Assembly: GCF_003591035.1 (NCBI RefSeq) | Contig: NZ_QYUO01000001.1 | Location: 372,001 to 436,000 of the forward strand | DNA: 64,000 nt | Source: Noviherbaspirillum saxi | GTDB lineage: Bacteria > Pseudomonadota > Gammaproteobacteria > Burkholderiales > Burkholderiaceae_D | Reading direction: 5' to 3' | Shown here: positions 1 through 9,047 of the stretch, piece after piece | Layout: every line of letters starts with the position of its first letter | How positions within the stretch are numbered: the stretch's first letter is position 1 | Translations under genes and position numbers: made by a program | The notes under the pieces: model-generated | What the model saw: the letters and a program-made list of their open reading frames with translations, nothing else | Told to the model about the DNA's origin: nothing | The model's database searches: none

Positions 1-1112
1 TGACCGAATTCGTGAAAGCGCATGCGCCGGAAGAGATCCTGTTTGTCAGCAAACCGCATATCGGTACCTTCCGCCTGGTGAAGATGGTCGAGGCGATGCG
101 CGAGACGATTACCTCGCTGGGCGGCGAATTCCGGTTCGAGACCAAGGTTACCGATTTCGATATCGACCACGGAAAAATGCGCGGCGTCGTTCTGGAAAGC
201 GGCGAACGCATCGCGGCCGACCATGTGGTGCTGGCTGTCGGACACAGTGCGCGCGATACCTTCCAGATGCTGTACGACCGGGGTGTCTATGTCGAAGCCA
301 AACCGTTTTCGATCGGCTTCCGCGCCGAACATCCGCAATCGCTGATCGACCGCGCCCGCTTTGGCAAATTCGCCGGCCACCCGCTGCTCGGAGCGGCCGA
401 CTACAAGCTGGTGCATCACGCGAAAAACGGCCGCTCGGTGTACAGCTTTTGCATGTGCCCCGGCGGCACGGTGGTCGCCGCCACGTCGGAGCCGGAGCGC
501 GTGGTCACCAATGGCATGAGCCAGTATTCGCGCAATGAGCGCAACGCCAATAGCGGCATCGTCGTCGGCATCACGCCCGACGACTATCCGACCGATCGCG
601 GCCCGGGCCACCCACTGGCGGGCATTGATTTTCAACGTGAACTTGAATCGCGGGCCTATGTGCTGGGCGGACGCAACTACGATGCACCCGGCCAGCTGGT
701 CGGCGACTTCATCGCCGGTATCCCGTCCAGCGCGCTCGGTTCGGTGCAGCCTTCGTACAAGCCCGGCGTGCATCTGACCGACCTGTCGCCTTCATTGCCC
801 GATTATGCGATCGAAGCGATCCGCGAAGCGCTGCCGGCGTTCGACCGGCAGATCAAGGGTTATGCGATGCGCGATGCGGTGCTGACCGGCGTGGAAACCC
901 GCACGTCGTCACCGGTACGCGTCAGGCGGCAGGAAAATTTCCAGAGCATGAACACGGTCGGCCTGTTTCCCGCCGGCGAAGGTGCGGGTTATGCCGGCGG
1001 CATCCTGTCGGCCGCGGTCGACGGCATCAAGGTCGCCGAAGCGGTGGCGCTCAGCATCGCGGGCAATACCGACGTGCGCGGCGGCGGGCATGCGGGGGAA
1101 TTGCTGTATTGA
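1..1112 (+). CDS. FAD-dependent dehydrogenase (COG2509-like), 5' truncated by window edge
   Basis: The reading frame is open from the first bases, so the N-terminus and its Rossmann GxGxxG lie outside the window. About 369 residues remain. The C-terminal stretch GLFPAGEGAGYAGG followed by a helix is the FAD-contacting motif of NAD(P)/FAD-dependent oxidoreductases of the COG2509 type. The middle contains VVLAVGHSARD, the usual second-strand segment of the FAD fold. The substrate is not deducible. It is followed after about 55 bases by a convergent phosphoesterase gene. Family assignment is fairly secure; physiological role is unknown. Confidence 0.75.
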   Translation, partial: TEFVKAHAPEEILFVSKPHIGTFRLVKMVEAMRETITSLGGEFRFETKVTDFDIDHGKMRGVVLESGERIAADHVVLAVGHSARDTFQMLYDRGVYVEAKPFSIGFRAEHPQSLIDRARFGKFAGHPLLGAADYKLVHHAKNGRSVYSFCMCPGGTVVAATSEPERVVTNGMSQYSRNERNANSGIVVGITPDDYPTDRGPGHPLAGIDFQRELESRAYVLGGRNYDAPGQLVGDFIAGIPSSALGSVQPSYKPGVHLTDLSPSLPDYAIEAIREALPAFDRQIKGYAMRDAVLTGVETRTSSPVRVRRQENFQSMNTVGLFPAGEGAGYAGGILSAAVDGIKVAEAVALSIAGNTDVRGGGHAGELLY

Positions 1113-1166
1113 TCGCGAATACCATCTGCGGCGCGACCCGCAGAAGCCGGCGCTGACTACCTCGCA

Positions 1167-1637
1167 TCAATCGACTTCGAGCATCTGCAACTCCGCCTTT
1201 GCCACGCCGTCGGCAATTTCCAGAAACGCTATCGAGATCGGCAGGCGAAAGCGACGCGGGCCGGCGCTGCCGGGATTCACGTACAACACGCCCTTGTCCC
1301 GGCGCACCGCCGGCCGGTGCGAATGTCCCGATACCACCACCTTGATGCCTGCCGATACCGGATCGACATCCATGTCGTGCAGGTCGTGCACCACGTAGAC
1401 GGTCACGCCATCGATGTCGATCACTTCCTTGTCCTGCAGGTGGTTTGCCCATTCTCCGTGGTCGTTGTTGCCCCGTACCGCGACCACGGGTGCAATTTCT
1501 TCCAGTTGCTGCAGGACCCCGGCATTGCAGATATCGCCGGCGTGGATGATGCGGCTAACGCCCGACAGCGCCAGGCGTGCCTCCGGCCGCAGCAAGCCAT
1601 GCGTATCCGAAATCAAGCCAATACGTTGTATCTCCAT
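1167..1637 (-). CDS. YfcE/MJ0936-type metallophosphoesterase
   Basis: A 156-residue single-domain calcineurin-like phosphoesterase. The metal ligands appear in canonical order: DTHG near residue 11, GD near 34, GNND near 56, a lone H in VVHDLH, then GHSHRP near 105. Length matches the compact YfcE/MJ0936 family (about 160 aa). These are soluble Mn/Ni-dependent phosphodiesterases; the natural substrate is usually unknown. It is convergent with the upstream FAD dehydrogenase and is separated from cysE by a 331-base region. Confidence 0.85.
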   Translation of the reverse strand: MEIQRIGLISDTHGLLRPEARLALSGVSRIIHAGDICNAGVLQQLEEIAPVVAVRGNNDHGEWANHLQDKEVIDIDGVTVYVVHDLHDMDVDPVSAGIKVVVSGHSHRPAVRRDKGVLYVNPGSAGPRRFRLPISIAFLEIADGVAKAELQMLEVD

Positions 1638-1834
1638 GATGAAATGCCAAAGCGGAATTCAAAAAACCAATGCACGAAAGGTATGCAAGACGCATACCTT
1701 CGTCCATTTCGCTGCCCTGTACGGGAAAAATAAAATTATGTTTTAATGTCTGCACAGATTTCGCATATCGATATTATTTTTTTGACACATGAACAAGCAG
1801 CACGTTTCCAACCACATGATTGGATGTTGTCGCG

Positions 1835-1928
1835 GTCGGCCTGAGGGGCTGCCGACACGCTGACGTTCGCGTTTTTCGTCGATTACCCATGGCCGCAAAG
1901 TTGCAAGACTTGCGGCCATTTTGTTTTT
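1835..1928 (+). terminator. Stem-loop plus intrinsic terminator upstream of cysE
   Basis: Positions 1889-1898 pair with 1910-1919 (ATGGCCGCAA against TTGCGGCCAT), extended by two more pairs across a bulged A, and are followed by TTTTGTTTTT. A smaller stem GTCGGC/GCCGAC sits at 1835-1840 and 1851-1856. The terminator ends 41 bases before the cysE ATG and is in the cysE sense. It either ends an unannotated short transcript from the 1638-1834 region or acts as an attenuator. The rest of 1638-1968 is AT-rich with no ORF I can support. Confidence 0.6.
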
Positions 1929-1968
1929 CCGTCCGCTCGCGCGGCAGGAAAATTGCAAAGGATTTTTC

Positions 1969-2820
1969 ATGAACAGCTTGGCCAGCAGATCACCGCAGCT
2001 TGTCGTGCCGTTTCCAACCGGCATCGAAAGCGCAGCATTGCCGTTACAGCCGGACGCTGCCGTTGTATGGGAAGACATGCGTACGGAGGCAGAGGACATC
2101 GCACGGCGCGAATCATTTCTGCGGCCGCGGCTGCAGTCACTGGTGCTGGCGCAGCCGGATTTGCCGAATGCGATGGCCGCTACGCTGGCGCGCCGGCTCG
2201 CCAGTGCCGACATGGGAGAGGGCGCGCTGAAAGCCTTGTTTGCAGGCCTGCTCGATGAGCACCTGAACGCGCATGTCGTCGCTGATCTGTTCGCGGTAAG
2301 AAGCCGTGACCCGGCTTGCGGCGGTTACCTGCATGTCATGCTGAACCTGAAAGGCTTTCAGGCATTGCAGACTTACCGCATCGCGCATGCGCTATGGCAG
2401 CAGCAGCGTAGCGCACTGGGGCACGCGCTGAGCAGCCAGGCATCGCTGGTGTTCGCGCTCGATATCCATCCGGCCGCGCGCATCGGCAGCGGCGTGATGT
2501 TCGACCATGGCACCGGCATCGTGATCGGTGAAACCACTGTCATCGAAGACAATGTCTCTATCCTGCAGAACGTCACCCTGGGCGGTACCGGCAAGGAGCA
2601 TGGCGACCGTCATCCGAAGATCCGCAGCGGCGTGATGATAGGTGCCGGCGCCAAGGTGTTGGGCAATATCGAAGTCGGGACCATGAGCAAGGTGGCGGCC
2701 GGCAGCGTCGTGCTGCGTCCGGTGCCGCCGCATTGCACGGTCGCCGGTGTGCCGGCGCGCGTGGTCAGGCATCACGATGATGCGGCATGTCCATCGGTCG
2801 ATATGGACCAGATGATTTGA
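1969..2820 (+). CDS. cysE: Serine O-acetyltransferase
   Basis: A 283-residue protein catalysing acetyl-CoA + L-serine to O-acetylserine, the committed step to cysteine. The C-terminal half shows left-handed beta-helix hexapeptide repeats with the catalytic stretch VMFDHGTGIVIGET and the following GGTGKEHGDRHPKI loop. The N-terminal all-helical domain is of normal length. ATG at 1969 is chosen because AAAGGA lies just upstream; an in-frame TTG at 1921 would start inside the terminator T-run. No cysK or Rrf2 gene is adjacent, so it appears to be a stand-alone housekeeping gene. Confidence 0.92.
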   Translation: MNSLASRSPQLVVPFPTGIESAALPLQPDAAVVWEDMRTEAEDIARRESFLRPRLQSLVLAQPDLPNAMAATLARRLASADMGEGALKALFAGLLDEHLNAHVVADLFAVRSRDPACGGYLHVMLNLKGFQALQTYRIAHALWQQQRSALGHALSSQASLVFALDIHPAARIGSGVMFDHGTGIVIGETTVIEDNVSILQNVTLGGTGKEHGDRHPKIRSGVMIGAGAKVLGNIEVGTMSKVAAGSVVLRPVPPHCTVAGVPARVVRHHDDAACPSVDMDQMI

Positions 2821-2846
2821 GCCCGGGCGCGACAACGATGGCTCGA

Positions 2847-5126
2847 TCAGGCCTCCAACGTTTGCCAGCCCTGTCGTTGCAGCAGTTCGGTGAAGGCGTC
2901 GGCCGATACCGGTTTACTGTAGTAATACCCCTGTGCCGACGGGCAGCCATGACTTTGCAGGAAATCGATTTGCTCCAGCGTTTCCACGCCTTCGGCTAAA
3001 ACCTGCAAATGCAGGCTGTTCGCCATGGAAATGATCGCGGCGACCAGCGCGGTATCGCTTGAATCCTGACCTATGCCGCTGACGAAAGAGCGGTCGATCT
3101 TGAGCGCGTTGACCGGAAAGCGCTGCAGGTAGGCCAGGCTGGAATAACCGGTGCCGAAATCGTCGATCGATAGCTTGATGCCCATGTGCGACAGCTGGGT
3201 CAGGGTTTCGACATTGTCTTCGGTGCGATGCATCAGCGTGCCTTCGGTAATTTCCAGATCGAGGCGGTCGGCCGGAATGCCGGTTTCATTCAGTACATCG
3301 ACGATCATGTTTTGAAAGTTGGGCTGGAAGAACTGGCGCGGCGACAGATTGACTGCAATCGTGAGGTCGGTATAACCGCTTTCGCGCCAGCGCTTGAGTT
3401 GTTCGCAAGCCTGGCGCAATACCCATTCGCCGATCGGCAGGATCAGGCCGGTCTCTTCGGCAATCGTGATGAACTCATGACAAGGCACCGGCGGTTCGTC
3501 ATCCTGTTTCCAGCGCAACAAGGCTTCCGCCGAAAAAATCGCGCCGCTTTCCAGCGTCACTTGCGGCTGGTAATACAGCATCAGTTCGCCGCGTGTCAAT
3601 GCATGGCGCAAGGCCATCGTCAGCTGATGACGTCTCTGCGCCGCCTTGTTGAGGCTCTGTGTAAAAAACTGAAAATTGCGGCGTCCCTTTTCCTTCGCGT
3701 AGTACATGGCGGTGTCGGCGGCGCGCATCAGCGTATCGACATCCCGGCCATCATCCGGATACATGCTGATGCCGATACTGCCGGCCACATGCAACTCGTG
3801 CGTGCTGCAATGAAACGGCGCATCCAGCGCATCGAGCACTTTTTGCGCGACCATCGCGACATCGCTGGCGCCGCCGACGAGCGGCAGCGCCAAAACGAAT
3901 TCATCGCCTCCCAGGCGCGCCACACTGTCGCCTTCGCGCACGCAATGCAGCAGACGGTCGGCGACAAAACGCAACGATGCATCACCGACCTGATGGCCCA
4001 GCGAATCGTTAATATGCTTGAAGTAATCGAGATCGATGAATAGTACTGCGGCGTTGGTATGGGTACGGGCGGCATGGGCAAGCGCCTGCTGCAACCGGTC
4101 GCGCAATAGTGCGCGATTCGGCAATCCGGTCAGGGCATCGTGGTCGGCCATGTAGCGTATGCGATCTTCTGCCTGCTTGCGCTCGCTCAGATCGAGCACG
4201 AAGGCAGCCCCGGTTTTCTGACGCTGGCTGATGACCGCCCCGCCGATCAGGATCGGCACCCGGCTGCCATCCTTGCGCATATATTCTTTTTCATAAGGCG
4301 TAAAGCATCCGGTTTCGACCAGTTCCTTGATTCCGCGCTCGGTCTCCATCTGGTATTCCGCCGGAGTCAGCTGATCCCAGCGTACCTGTCCGGCCAGCAC
4401 GTCTTGCTGGGTATAGCCGATCATGCGCAAGAAAGCATCGTTGGCTTCGACAATGCGGCCATCGGCTTCCCAAAAATAAATTCCGATGATGTTGGCATCG
4501 ATCAAACGGCGCATGCGCAATTCGCTGCGGCGCAGCGAATGTTCTACGCGGCGGCGTTCATCGATTTCGGCGGTCAATTGGGCATTGGCCTGCGCAAGTT
4601 CTTCGGTGCGATGCGCGACTCTTTCTTCCAGCAGTTCATACGCGTATTGCAGATAGGATTCGATTTCCTCGCGCAACGCGACTTCACGCTGCAGCATCTC
4701 GTTTTGTTCGGCAAGGCGGCATTGCGTCCAGCGCAACGCCAGATGCGTATGCATGCGCGCCAGTACTTCATCGATCCGGAAAGGTTTGGTCACGTAGTCG
4801 ACACCGCCCGCAGCAAAGCAGGCCAGCGTCTGGGCATTGTCATCCGACGCCGTCATGAAGATGACTGGAACCTCGCGCAAGTCCTCTTGTTCCTTCAGGT
4901 GGCGGCAGGTTGTCGGGCCATCCATGCCTGGCATCATGACATTCAGCAAAACGAGATCGGGTAAGACATGCTGCACGTATTGCAGCGCCTGTTCTCCATT
5001 CTCAAGCACCACGACGCGATCACCGCGTTGTTCCAGCAAATGTACCAGTGGCGCGAGTTCGGCAGGCTGGGCATCGACGATCAGGATGAGGTGGCTGCCC
5101 GCCGGCGCATCCTCGCTTGCAGTCAT
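2847..5126 (-). CDS. REC-PAS-GGDEF-EAL cyclic-di-GMP signalling protein with degenerate receiver
   Basis: 759 residues: receiver 12-135, helical linker to about 200, PAS 205-318, GGDEF 330-490, EAL 505-755. GGDEF is intact (ARLGGDEF) with an RxxD inhibitory site (REGD) five residues before it. EAL keeps EALLRW, NLSPRQF, LDLEITEG, DDFGTGYSSL, KIDRSF and EGVETLEQ, so phosphodiesterase activity is likely. The receiver is odd: the usual phospho-acceptor Asp is Asn62 (LLNVMMPGMDG) and the acidic pair is reduced to Asp18-Ala19, although the TKPF lysine is kept. It probably senses protein-protein signals rather than phosphorylation. It is convergent with cysE. Confidence 0.93.
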   Translation of the reverse strand: MTASEDAPAGSHLILIVDAQPAELAPLVHLLEQRGDRVVVLENGEQALQYVQHVLPDLVLLNVMMPGMDGPTTCRHLKEQEDLREVPVIFMTASDDNAQTLACFAAGGVDYVTKPFRIDEVLARMHTHLALRWTQCRLAEQNEMLQREVALREEIESYLQYAYELLEERVAHRTEELAQANAQLTAEIDERRRVEHSLRRSELRMRRLIDANIIGIYFWEADGRIVEANDAFLRMIGYTQQDVLAGQVRWDQLTPAEYQMETERGIKELVETGCFTPYEKEYMRKDGSRVPILIGGAVISQRQKTGAAFVLDLSERKQAEDRIRYMADHDALTGLPNRALLRDRLQQALAHAARTHTNAAVLFIDLDYFKHINDSLGHQVGDASLRFVADRLLHCVREGDSVARLGGDEFVLALPLVGGASDVAMVAQKVLDALDAPFHCSTHELHVAGSIGISMYPDDGRDVDTLMRAADTAMYYAKEKGRRNFQFFTQSLNKAAQRRHQLTMALRHALTRGELMLYYQPQVTLESGAIFSAEALLRWKQDDEPPVPCHEFITIAEETGLILPIGEWVLRQACEQLKRWRESGYTDLTIAVNLSPRQFFQPNFQNMIVDVLNETGIPADRLDLEITEGTLMHRTEDNVETLTQLSHMGIKLSIDDFGTGYSSLAYLQRFPVNALKIDRSFVSGIGQDSSDTALVAAIISMANSLHLQVLAEGVETLEQIDFLQSHGCPSAQGYYYSKPVSADAFTELLQRQGWQTLEA

Positions 5127-5348
5127 GTGAGCGTCCCTTCAATACGCGGGCGGCGCCGCCTGCGAACGATGCCGCCGCGCGCTGATGCGGGCGGTATCGG
5201 ACGGGAATGCAGGTCGAAGATCATGAGGTCGCTGTCGTCGAATCGCATCGCATGCCTGCGACGCGCTGGTTGCTCTTGCACCACGGTGAGATGGTGTTAT
5301 ACAGCCGCAACGGCCGTGCAGGATTAGATGCACCGCTCCGCGCTGAGT

Positions 5349-6143
5349 TCAGACAGTCGCGCCAACGACCGCCGTCAGCATGCTGATCGAACCGAGCTCG
5401 ATACCGTCGACCGCAATGCTTACCGCTTCGTCATCACGTCGTGCGCCTGCGATATAGAGCAGCGGCAGAAAATGCTCCGGCGTCGGAACCGAGAGCATCG
5501 CATCGCTGCCCCAGCTCGCGTAATCGACCAGCTTCGCATTGTCGCCTTGCAGCAATGCGTCACGGACTTGCTGGTTGAAACGTTCGGCCCAGTCATAGGA
5601 ACCGGTCGCCCCACGCCGCATTGCGCGCAGGTTATGCACCACGTCGCCGCTGGCAATCAGCAGCACACCTTCATCGCGCAGCGCGGACAGCTGCCGACCC
5701 AGTTCAAAATGAAAGTCATTGGGCCGGGTTGCATCGATGCTGAGCTGCACGACTGGCACGTCGGCCTGCGGATAGGCCTTGACCAGTACCGACCAGGTGC
5801 CATGATCCAGCCCCCATGCATGATCGAGTTGGACCGGCACCGGATCGAGCAAGGCTTGTACCCGCCTTGCGAGAGCCGGATCGCCCGGCGCCGGATAGCG
5901 GATATCGAACAAAGCCTGTGGAAACCCGCCAAAGTCATGAATCGTCGGCGGACGCTCCATCGCTGTGATGGCCGTGCCTTCGGTGTACCAGTGGGCGGAA
6001 ATCGCCAGTATCGCCTTCGGCTTTGGAATCGATTGTCCGAGGCGTGTCCATGCCTGGGTATAAGCATTGTCGTCGAGCGCATTCATCGGACTGCCATGAC
6101 CGAAGAAAATGGCAGGCATGTGGGTGGAACGTGAACTGTTCAT
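5349..6143 (-). CDS. DODA/LigB-type extradiol ring-cleavage dioxygenase (YgiD-like)
   Basis: 264 residues, matching the usual 260-270 of 4,5-DOPA extradiol dioxygenase-like enzymes. Metal and active-site motifs are visible: FFGHGSPMNAL, ISAHW, the TIHDFGGFP loop, DHGTWSVL and SGDVVHNL. These enzymes use a non-haem metal to open catechol-type rings. AAGGA precedes the ATG. It lies about 50 bases downstream of a DoxX gene, with a divergent LysR gene beyond, a common arrangement in which the LysR protein controls the pair. The substrate cannot be read from sequence. Confidence 0.88.
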   Translation of the reverse strand: MNSSRSTHMPAIFFGHGSPMNALDDNAYTQAWTRLGQSIPKPKAILAISAHWYTEGTAITAMERPPTIHDFGGFPQALFDIRYPAPGDPALARRVQALLDPVPVQLDHAWGLDHGTWSVLVKAYPQADVPVVQLSIDATRPNDFHFELGRQLSALRDEGVLLIASGDVVHNLRAMRRGATGSYDWAERFNQQVRDALLQGDNAKLVDYASWGSDAMLSVPTPEHFLPLLYIAGARRDDEAVSIAVDGIELGSISMLTAVVGATV

Positions 6144-6194
6144 GATTATCCTTTTGCGGGCCCCGTCAGGTAGCGGGACCGCTCAATCGCTGGT

Positions 6195-6623
6195 TCAGGC
6201 GGTACGCAATTTGTGTGACGTGCGCGGCAGGCTTAGGTTCGCGAGCGCAAAGGCGCCATCGCCAAGCAGTGCAACCACCGCTGAGGTCACTACCAGGAAC
6301 GCGGGATATTCCCAGCCACCATTCTGCGCGGTGAATAGCCAGCCATTTCCAATATGCACGAAAAGTGCGCCGACGAGTACTGGCAGAGAAACGATGGCGG
6401 CAACACGGCTGTGCAAGCCAACAATCATGGCAGCGCCAGCGAGGATTTCCACTGCGATGACCGGGTAAGCCATCCATCCCGGAAAGCCCTGGCTGGCAAA
6501 AAAGCCGACGGTGCCGGGCAGCGTGAAGACGAAAACTTTCAACAGTCCATGCGCAAGCAGGACGGCGCCGAGAGAAATGCGAAGGAAAGCCGCTGCGTAG
6601 CCGGAGAAGTGTTGCTGATTCAT
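6195..6623 (-). CDS. DoxX family inner membrane protein
   Basis: 142 residues with four hydrophobic segments and the DoxX opening FLRISLGAVLLAHGLLK, followed by GFFASQGFPGWMAY and a conserved AGAAMIVGL helix. DoxX proteins are small quinol-linked or redox-associated membrane proteins. AAAGGA lies just before the ATG. It is upstream of the extradiol dioxygenase on the same strand and divergent from the LysR gene, so the two are probably one transcript. Confidence 0.87.
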   Translation of the reverse strand: MNQQHFSGYAAAFLRISLGAVLLAHGLLKVFVFTLPGTVGFFASQGFPGWMAYPVIAVEILAGAAMIVGLHSRVAAIVSLPVLVGALFVHIGNGWLFTAQNGGWEYPAFLVVTSAVVALLGDGAFALANLSLPRTSHKLRTA

Positions 6624-6781
6624 GATAGGTCCTTTATGGGTAGAGGTTCAGGTGGCCGCCGCCGGTACCGTTCGGTTCGGTTCGGCTTGTGGCATTTCCA
6701 GCACTGTAATCCTTTCCGATTTACTGAAAAATACGATAGTGAGAAAATGATTGTTCCGAAATCCGTAAATATGGTGGGATC

Positions 6782-7696
6782 ATGGATCTGTTTCAGGCTA
6801 TGAAGGTATTTGCCAAGGTTGCCGAGGCGGGAAGTTTGTCCGGTGCGGCACGCGCGCTGGACATGTCGAACCCGTCGGTGACCCGGCATATCGCCGAGCT
6901 TGAGGCCTATCTGAATGCGCGGCTTTTCAACCGCACCACGCGCCGCCTCAGCCTGACCGAAACCGGCAGCAACTACCTCGAACGCTGCCGCCAGCTATTG
7001 CAGGATCTTGACGATGCGACACTGGCGGCCGGCAGCAGCGCAGTCAAGCCGGGCGGGACCTTGCGCATCAGTGCGCCGGTATCGTTCGCAGTTAATCACC
7101 TCGGGCCCATGCTGGCCGACTATCACGAACGCTATTCGGATGTGGCGCTCGATATCACGCTGTCGGACCGGACGGTGGATCTGGTCGAAGAAGGTTTCGA
7201 TCTTGCGATACGGATCAGCCGCATCCGCGATTCGGCACTGGTCGCCCGCCAGTTCGCCAGCGCGCGCAGCATCGCGTGCGCGGCGCCAGCCTATCTGAAG
7301 AAGCATGGCATGCCGCGCGTGCCGGAAGATCTGGCGAGGCACGCCTGCCTCAGCTACACCTACCATGCGACGCGCGGCGAGTGGCATTTCCAGCGCGGAG
7401 GAAAAAGCCATGCGGTGCGTGTCAAGGGACCGGTCGACGCCAATAACGGTGACCTGTTGCGCGAAGCGGCGATCGCCGGCATGGGGATCGTGCTGCAACC
7501 CTCGTTCATCGTCGGCGACGCGCTGCGCAGCAAGAAACTGGTACCGGTGCTGGCCGGTTACGACATGGCGCCATTGCCTATCTATGCGGTCTACCCAAGC
7601 CGGCGTCATTTGTCGGCCAAGGTACGCACTTTCGTCGATTATCTGGTGGAGCGTTTCGGTAATACACCGGACTGGGACCGCGACATGCAGGCCTAG
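6782..7696 (+). CDS. LysR-family transcriptional regulator
   Basis: 304 residues. The N-terminal winged helix-turn-helix (residues 1-60) has the typical FAKVAEAGSLSGAARAL and NPSVTRHIAELE. The C-terminal effector domain contains GTLRISAPVSFA and DLAIRI, typical of the CrgA/AaeR-like subgroup. The 158-base gap to the divergent doxX gene holds a dyad ACT-N12-AGT near 6731, a plausible LysR box. The gene shares its stop with the convergent phospholipase through CTAG at 7693-7696. Confidence 0.92.
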   Translation: MDLFQAMKVFAKVAEAGSLSGAARALDMSNPSVTRHIAELEAYLNARLFNRTTRRLSLTETGSNYLERCRQLLQDLDDATLAAGSSAVKPGGTLRISAPVSFAVNHLGPMLADYHERYSDVALDITLSDRTVDLVEEGFDLAIRISRIRDSALVARQFASARSIACAAPAYLKKHGMPRVPEDLARHACLSYTYHATRGEWHFQRGGKSHAVRVKGPVDANNGDLLREAAIAGMGIVLQPSFIVGDALRSKKLVPVLAGYDMAPLPIYAVYPSRRHLSAKVRTFVDYLVERFGNTPDWDRDMQA

Positions 7697-8847
7697 CCAG
7701 GCATGCTTCGATCGCGAATTCCCGAAGGCCCAACTTCATGTACCAGCACACCGGCACCTTCAGGCGCACCCACGCGCCAAGCGCCGTGCTCGATTCCGCG
7801 CAATGCATCCTGGTAGCCCTGGTCCCAGCGCCATTCAATCGATCCGCGTGAAAAATTGATGTCCTTGGATGCCATCTGCCAGTCGCGTCCCGCATACGCC
7901 AGCCGCACGATATGGATGGTCGACTCGGTGCCTACCGTATCGACTTCGCGCTGCTGCTCCGGACTGAGCGCGCCATCCGGCAGGAGGGCGCGCAGCATGC
8001 GCACGGTGCGGCGCAGGCGGTGGCCGCGCAGATAGGCATCGATATGGCGCTGCGAACGCGATGCAAACATCACATCCTTTTGCCGTGTCTGCACCTGTTC
8101 CAGCGTTGTCGGTTCGGGCCCGTCCGCGCTCCACAGATCGACCATGAAGCACACGGTATCGACGCGCGGTTCGTCGGCAAGCACCATCTCCAGCGGCGTG
8201 TTGGAATACAGTCCGCCATCCCAGTACAACTCGCCATCGATGCGTACCGGCGGAAACCCCGGCGGCAGCGCGCCGCTGGCCATCACATGCCGGATGCCGA
8301 CAGTCTGCTTTGCGGTGTCGAAGTTGTCGAGCTGGCCGCAACTCACCCGGATCGCGCTGACAGTCATGCGTATGCCGCGCGGACTGTTGAGACAATCGAG
8401 ATCGACCAGACGCGCAAGCGTGTCTTCCAGCGGCTGCGTTTTGAAATAGCTGGCATGGTCCGGCGCGACCGGCCAGCCTGCGGCAAAAGGATTGAACCAG
8501 CGCGGTGAATAGAAACCGGGCACGCCTTGCGTCATCGCGCACCAGGTCGTCAGCATGATGTTGAAGCGGCGCACCGAATCGGGCACGCGCTGCATGTCGA
8601 ACAGGTCGCGCTGTGCGACCTCGTCCCAGAACTGTTTGACACGCACAAGCCGGTTGGCGCGTTCGTTACCCGCGATCAGGGCGGCATTGATCGCGCCGAT
8701 CGAGGTTCCGACCACCCAGTCCGGCGACAGTCCGTGTTCATGCAAGGCTTGATAGACGCCTGCCTGATAGGCGCCAAGCGCGCCGCCGCCCTGCAGCACC
8801 ATCACGATGCGCGGCCTGGCGCTGATGGGGGTAACGATAGAACCCAT
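7693..8847 (-). CDS. Patatin-like phospholipase (DUF3734 type)
   Basis: 384 residues. The patatin catalytic dyad is visible: oxyanion loop GGGALGAYQAG near residues 20-30, nucleophile Ser49 in GTSIG, and the Asp in WDGGLYSNTP near residue 210. The C-terminal third matches the extension often labelled DUF3734 in proteobacterial patatins. No signal peptide is visible, so a cytoplasmic or membrane-peripheral lipid acyl hydrolase is likely. GGGAGG precedes the ATG. It lies downstream of a GST gene on the same strand, with the 159-bp repeat element between them. Confidence 0.88.
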   Translation of the reverse strand: MGSIVTPISARPRIVMVLQGGGALGAYQAGVYQALHEHGLSPDWVVGTSIGAINAALIAGNERANRLVRVKQFWDEVAQRDLFDMQRVPDSVRRFNIMLTTWCAMTQGVPGFYSPRWFNPFAAGWPVAPDHASYFKTQPLEDTLARLVDLDCLNSPRGIRMTVSAIRVSCGQLDNFDTAKQTVGIRHVMASGALPPGFPPVRIDGELYWDGGLYSNTPLEMVLADEPRVDTVCFMVDLWSADGPEPTTLEQVQTRQKDVMFASRSQRHIDAYLRGHRLRRTVRMLRALLPDGALSPEQQREVDTVGTESTIHIVRLAYAGRDWQMASKDINFSRGSIEWRWDQGYQDALRGIEHGAWRVGAPEGAGVLVHEVGPSGIRDRSMPG

Positions 8848-8888
8848 GTGCCTGTCCTCCCGAATGCGCGCACGGGAATGCGTGCGTT

Positions 8889-9047
8889 ATACCAATCCTG
8901 ACCTGTAACGTGACAAATGAAATCGATGGATTTTTTCGTCTGGCAAGGCGCAGGAGGAGTCAATAGCGGTGCTATTGACGACGAATGCAACGCAGCCAGA
9001 CGGAAAAAGACGCGGTTTCATGTCACGTTACAGGTCGGGATTGGTAT
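8889..9047. repeat. Palindromic intergenic repeat, full copy A
   Basis: A 159-bp element bounded by ATACCAATCC and GGATTGGTAT. The terminal arms continue as an imperfect 27-bp inverted repeat (one mismatch), and the centre is a perfect 9-bp stem, GTCAATAGC (8959-8967) with GCTATTGAC (8971-8979). Intervening arm segments also pair (TTTTTTCGTCTGGC against GCCAGACGGAAAAA). The right end touches the gst stop codon. A second full copy lies at 20782-20939 and end remnants at 31441 and 48449. It has no coding potential. Confidence 0.9.

Noticed and set aside
5127..5348. Possible short gene between the c-di-GMP protein and the dioxygenase
   Set aside because: Only a 64-codon frame with Arg/Ser/Ala-rich translation and no start signals.
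7693..7696. CTAG overlap as a regulatory site
   Set aside because: It is just the shared stop codons of the convergent LysR and patatin genes.
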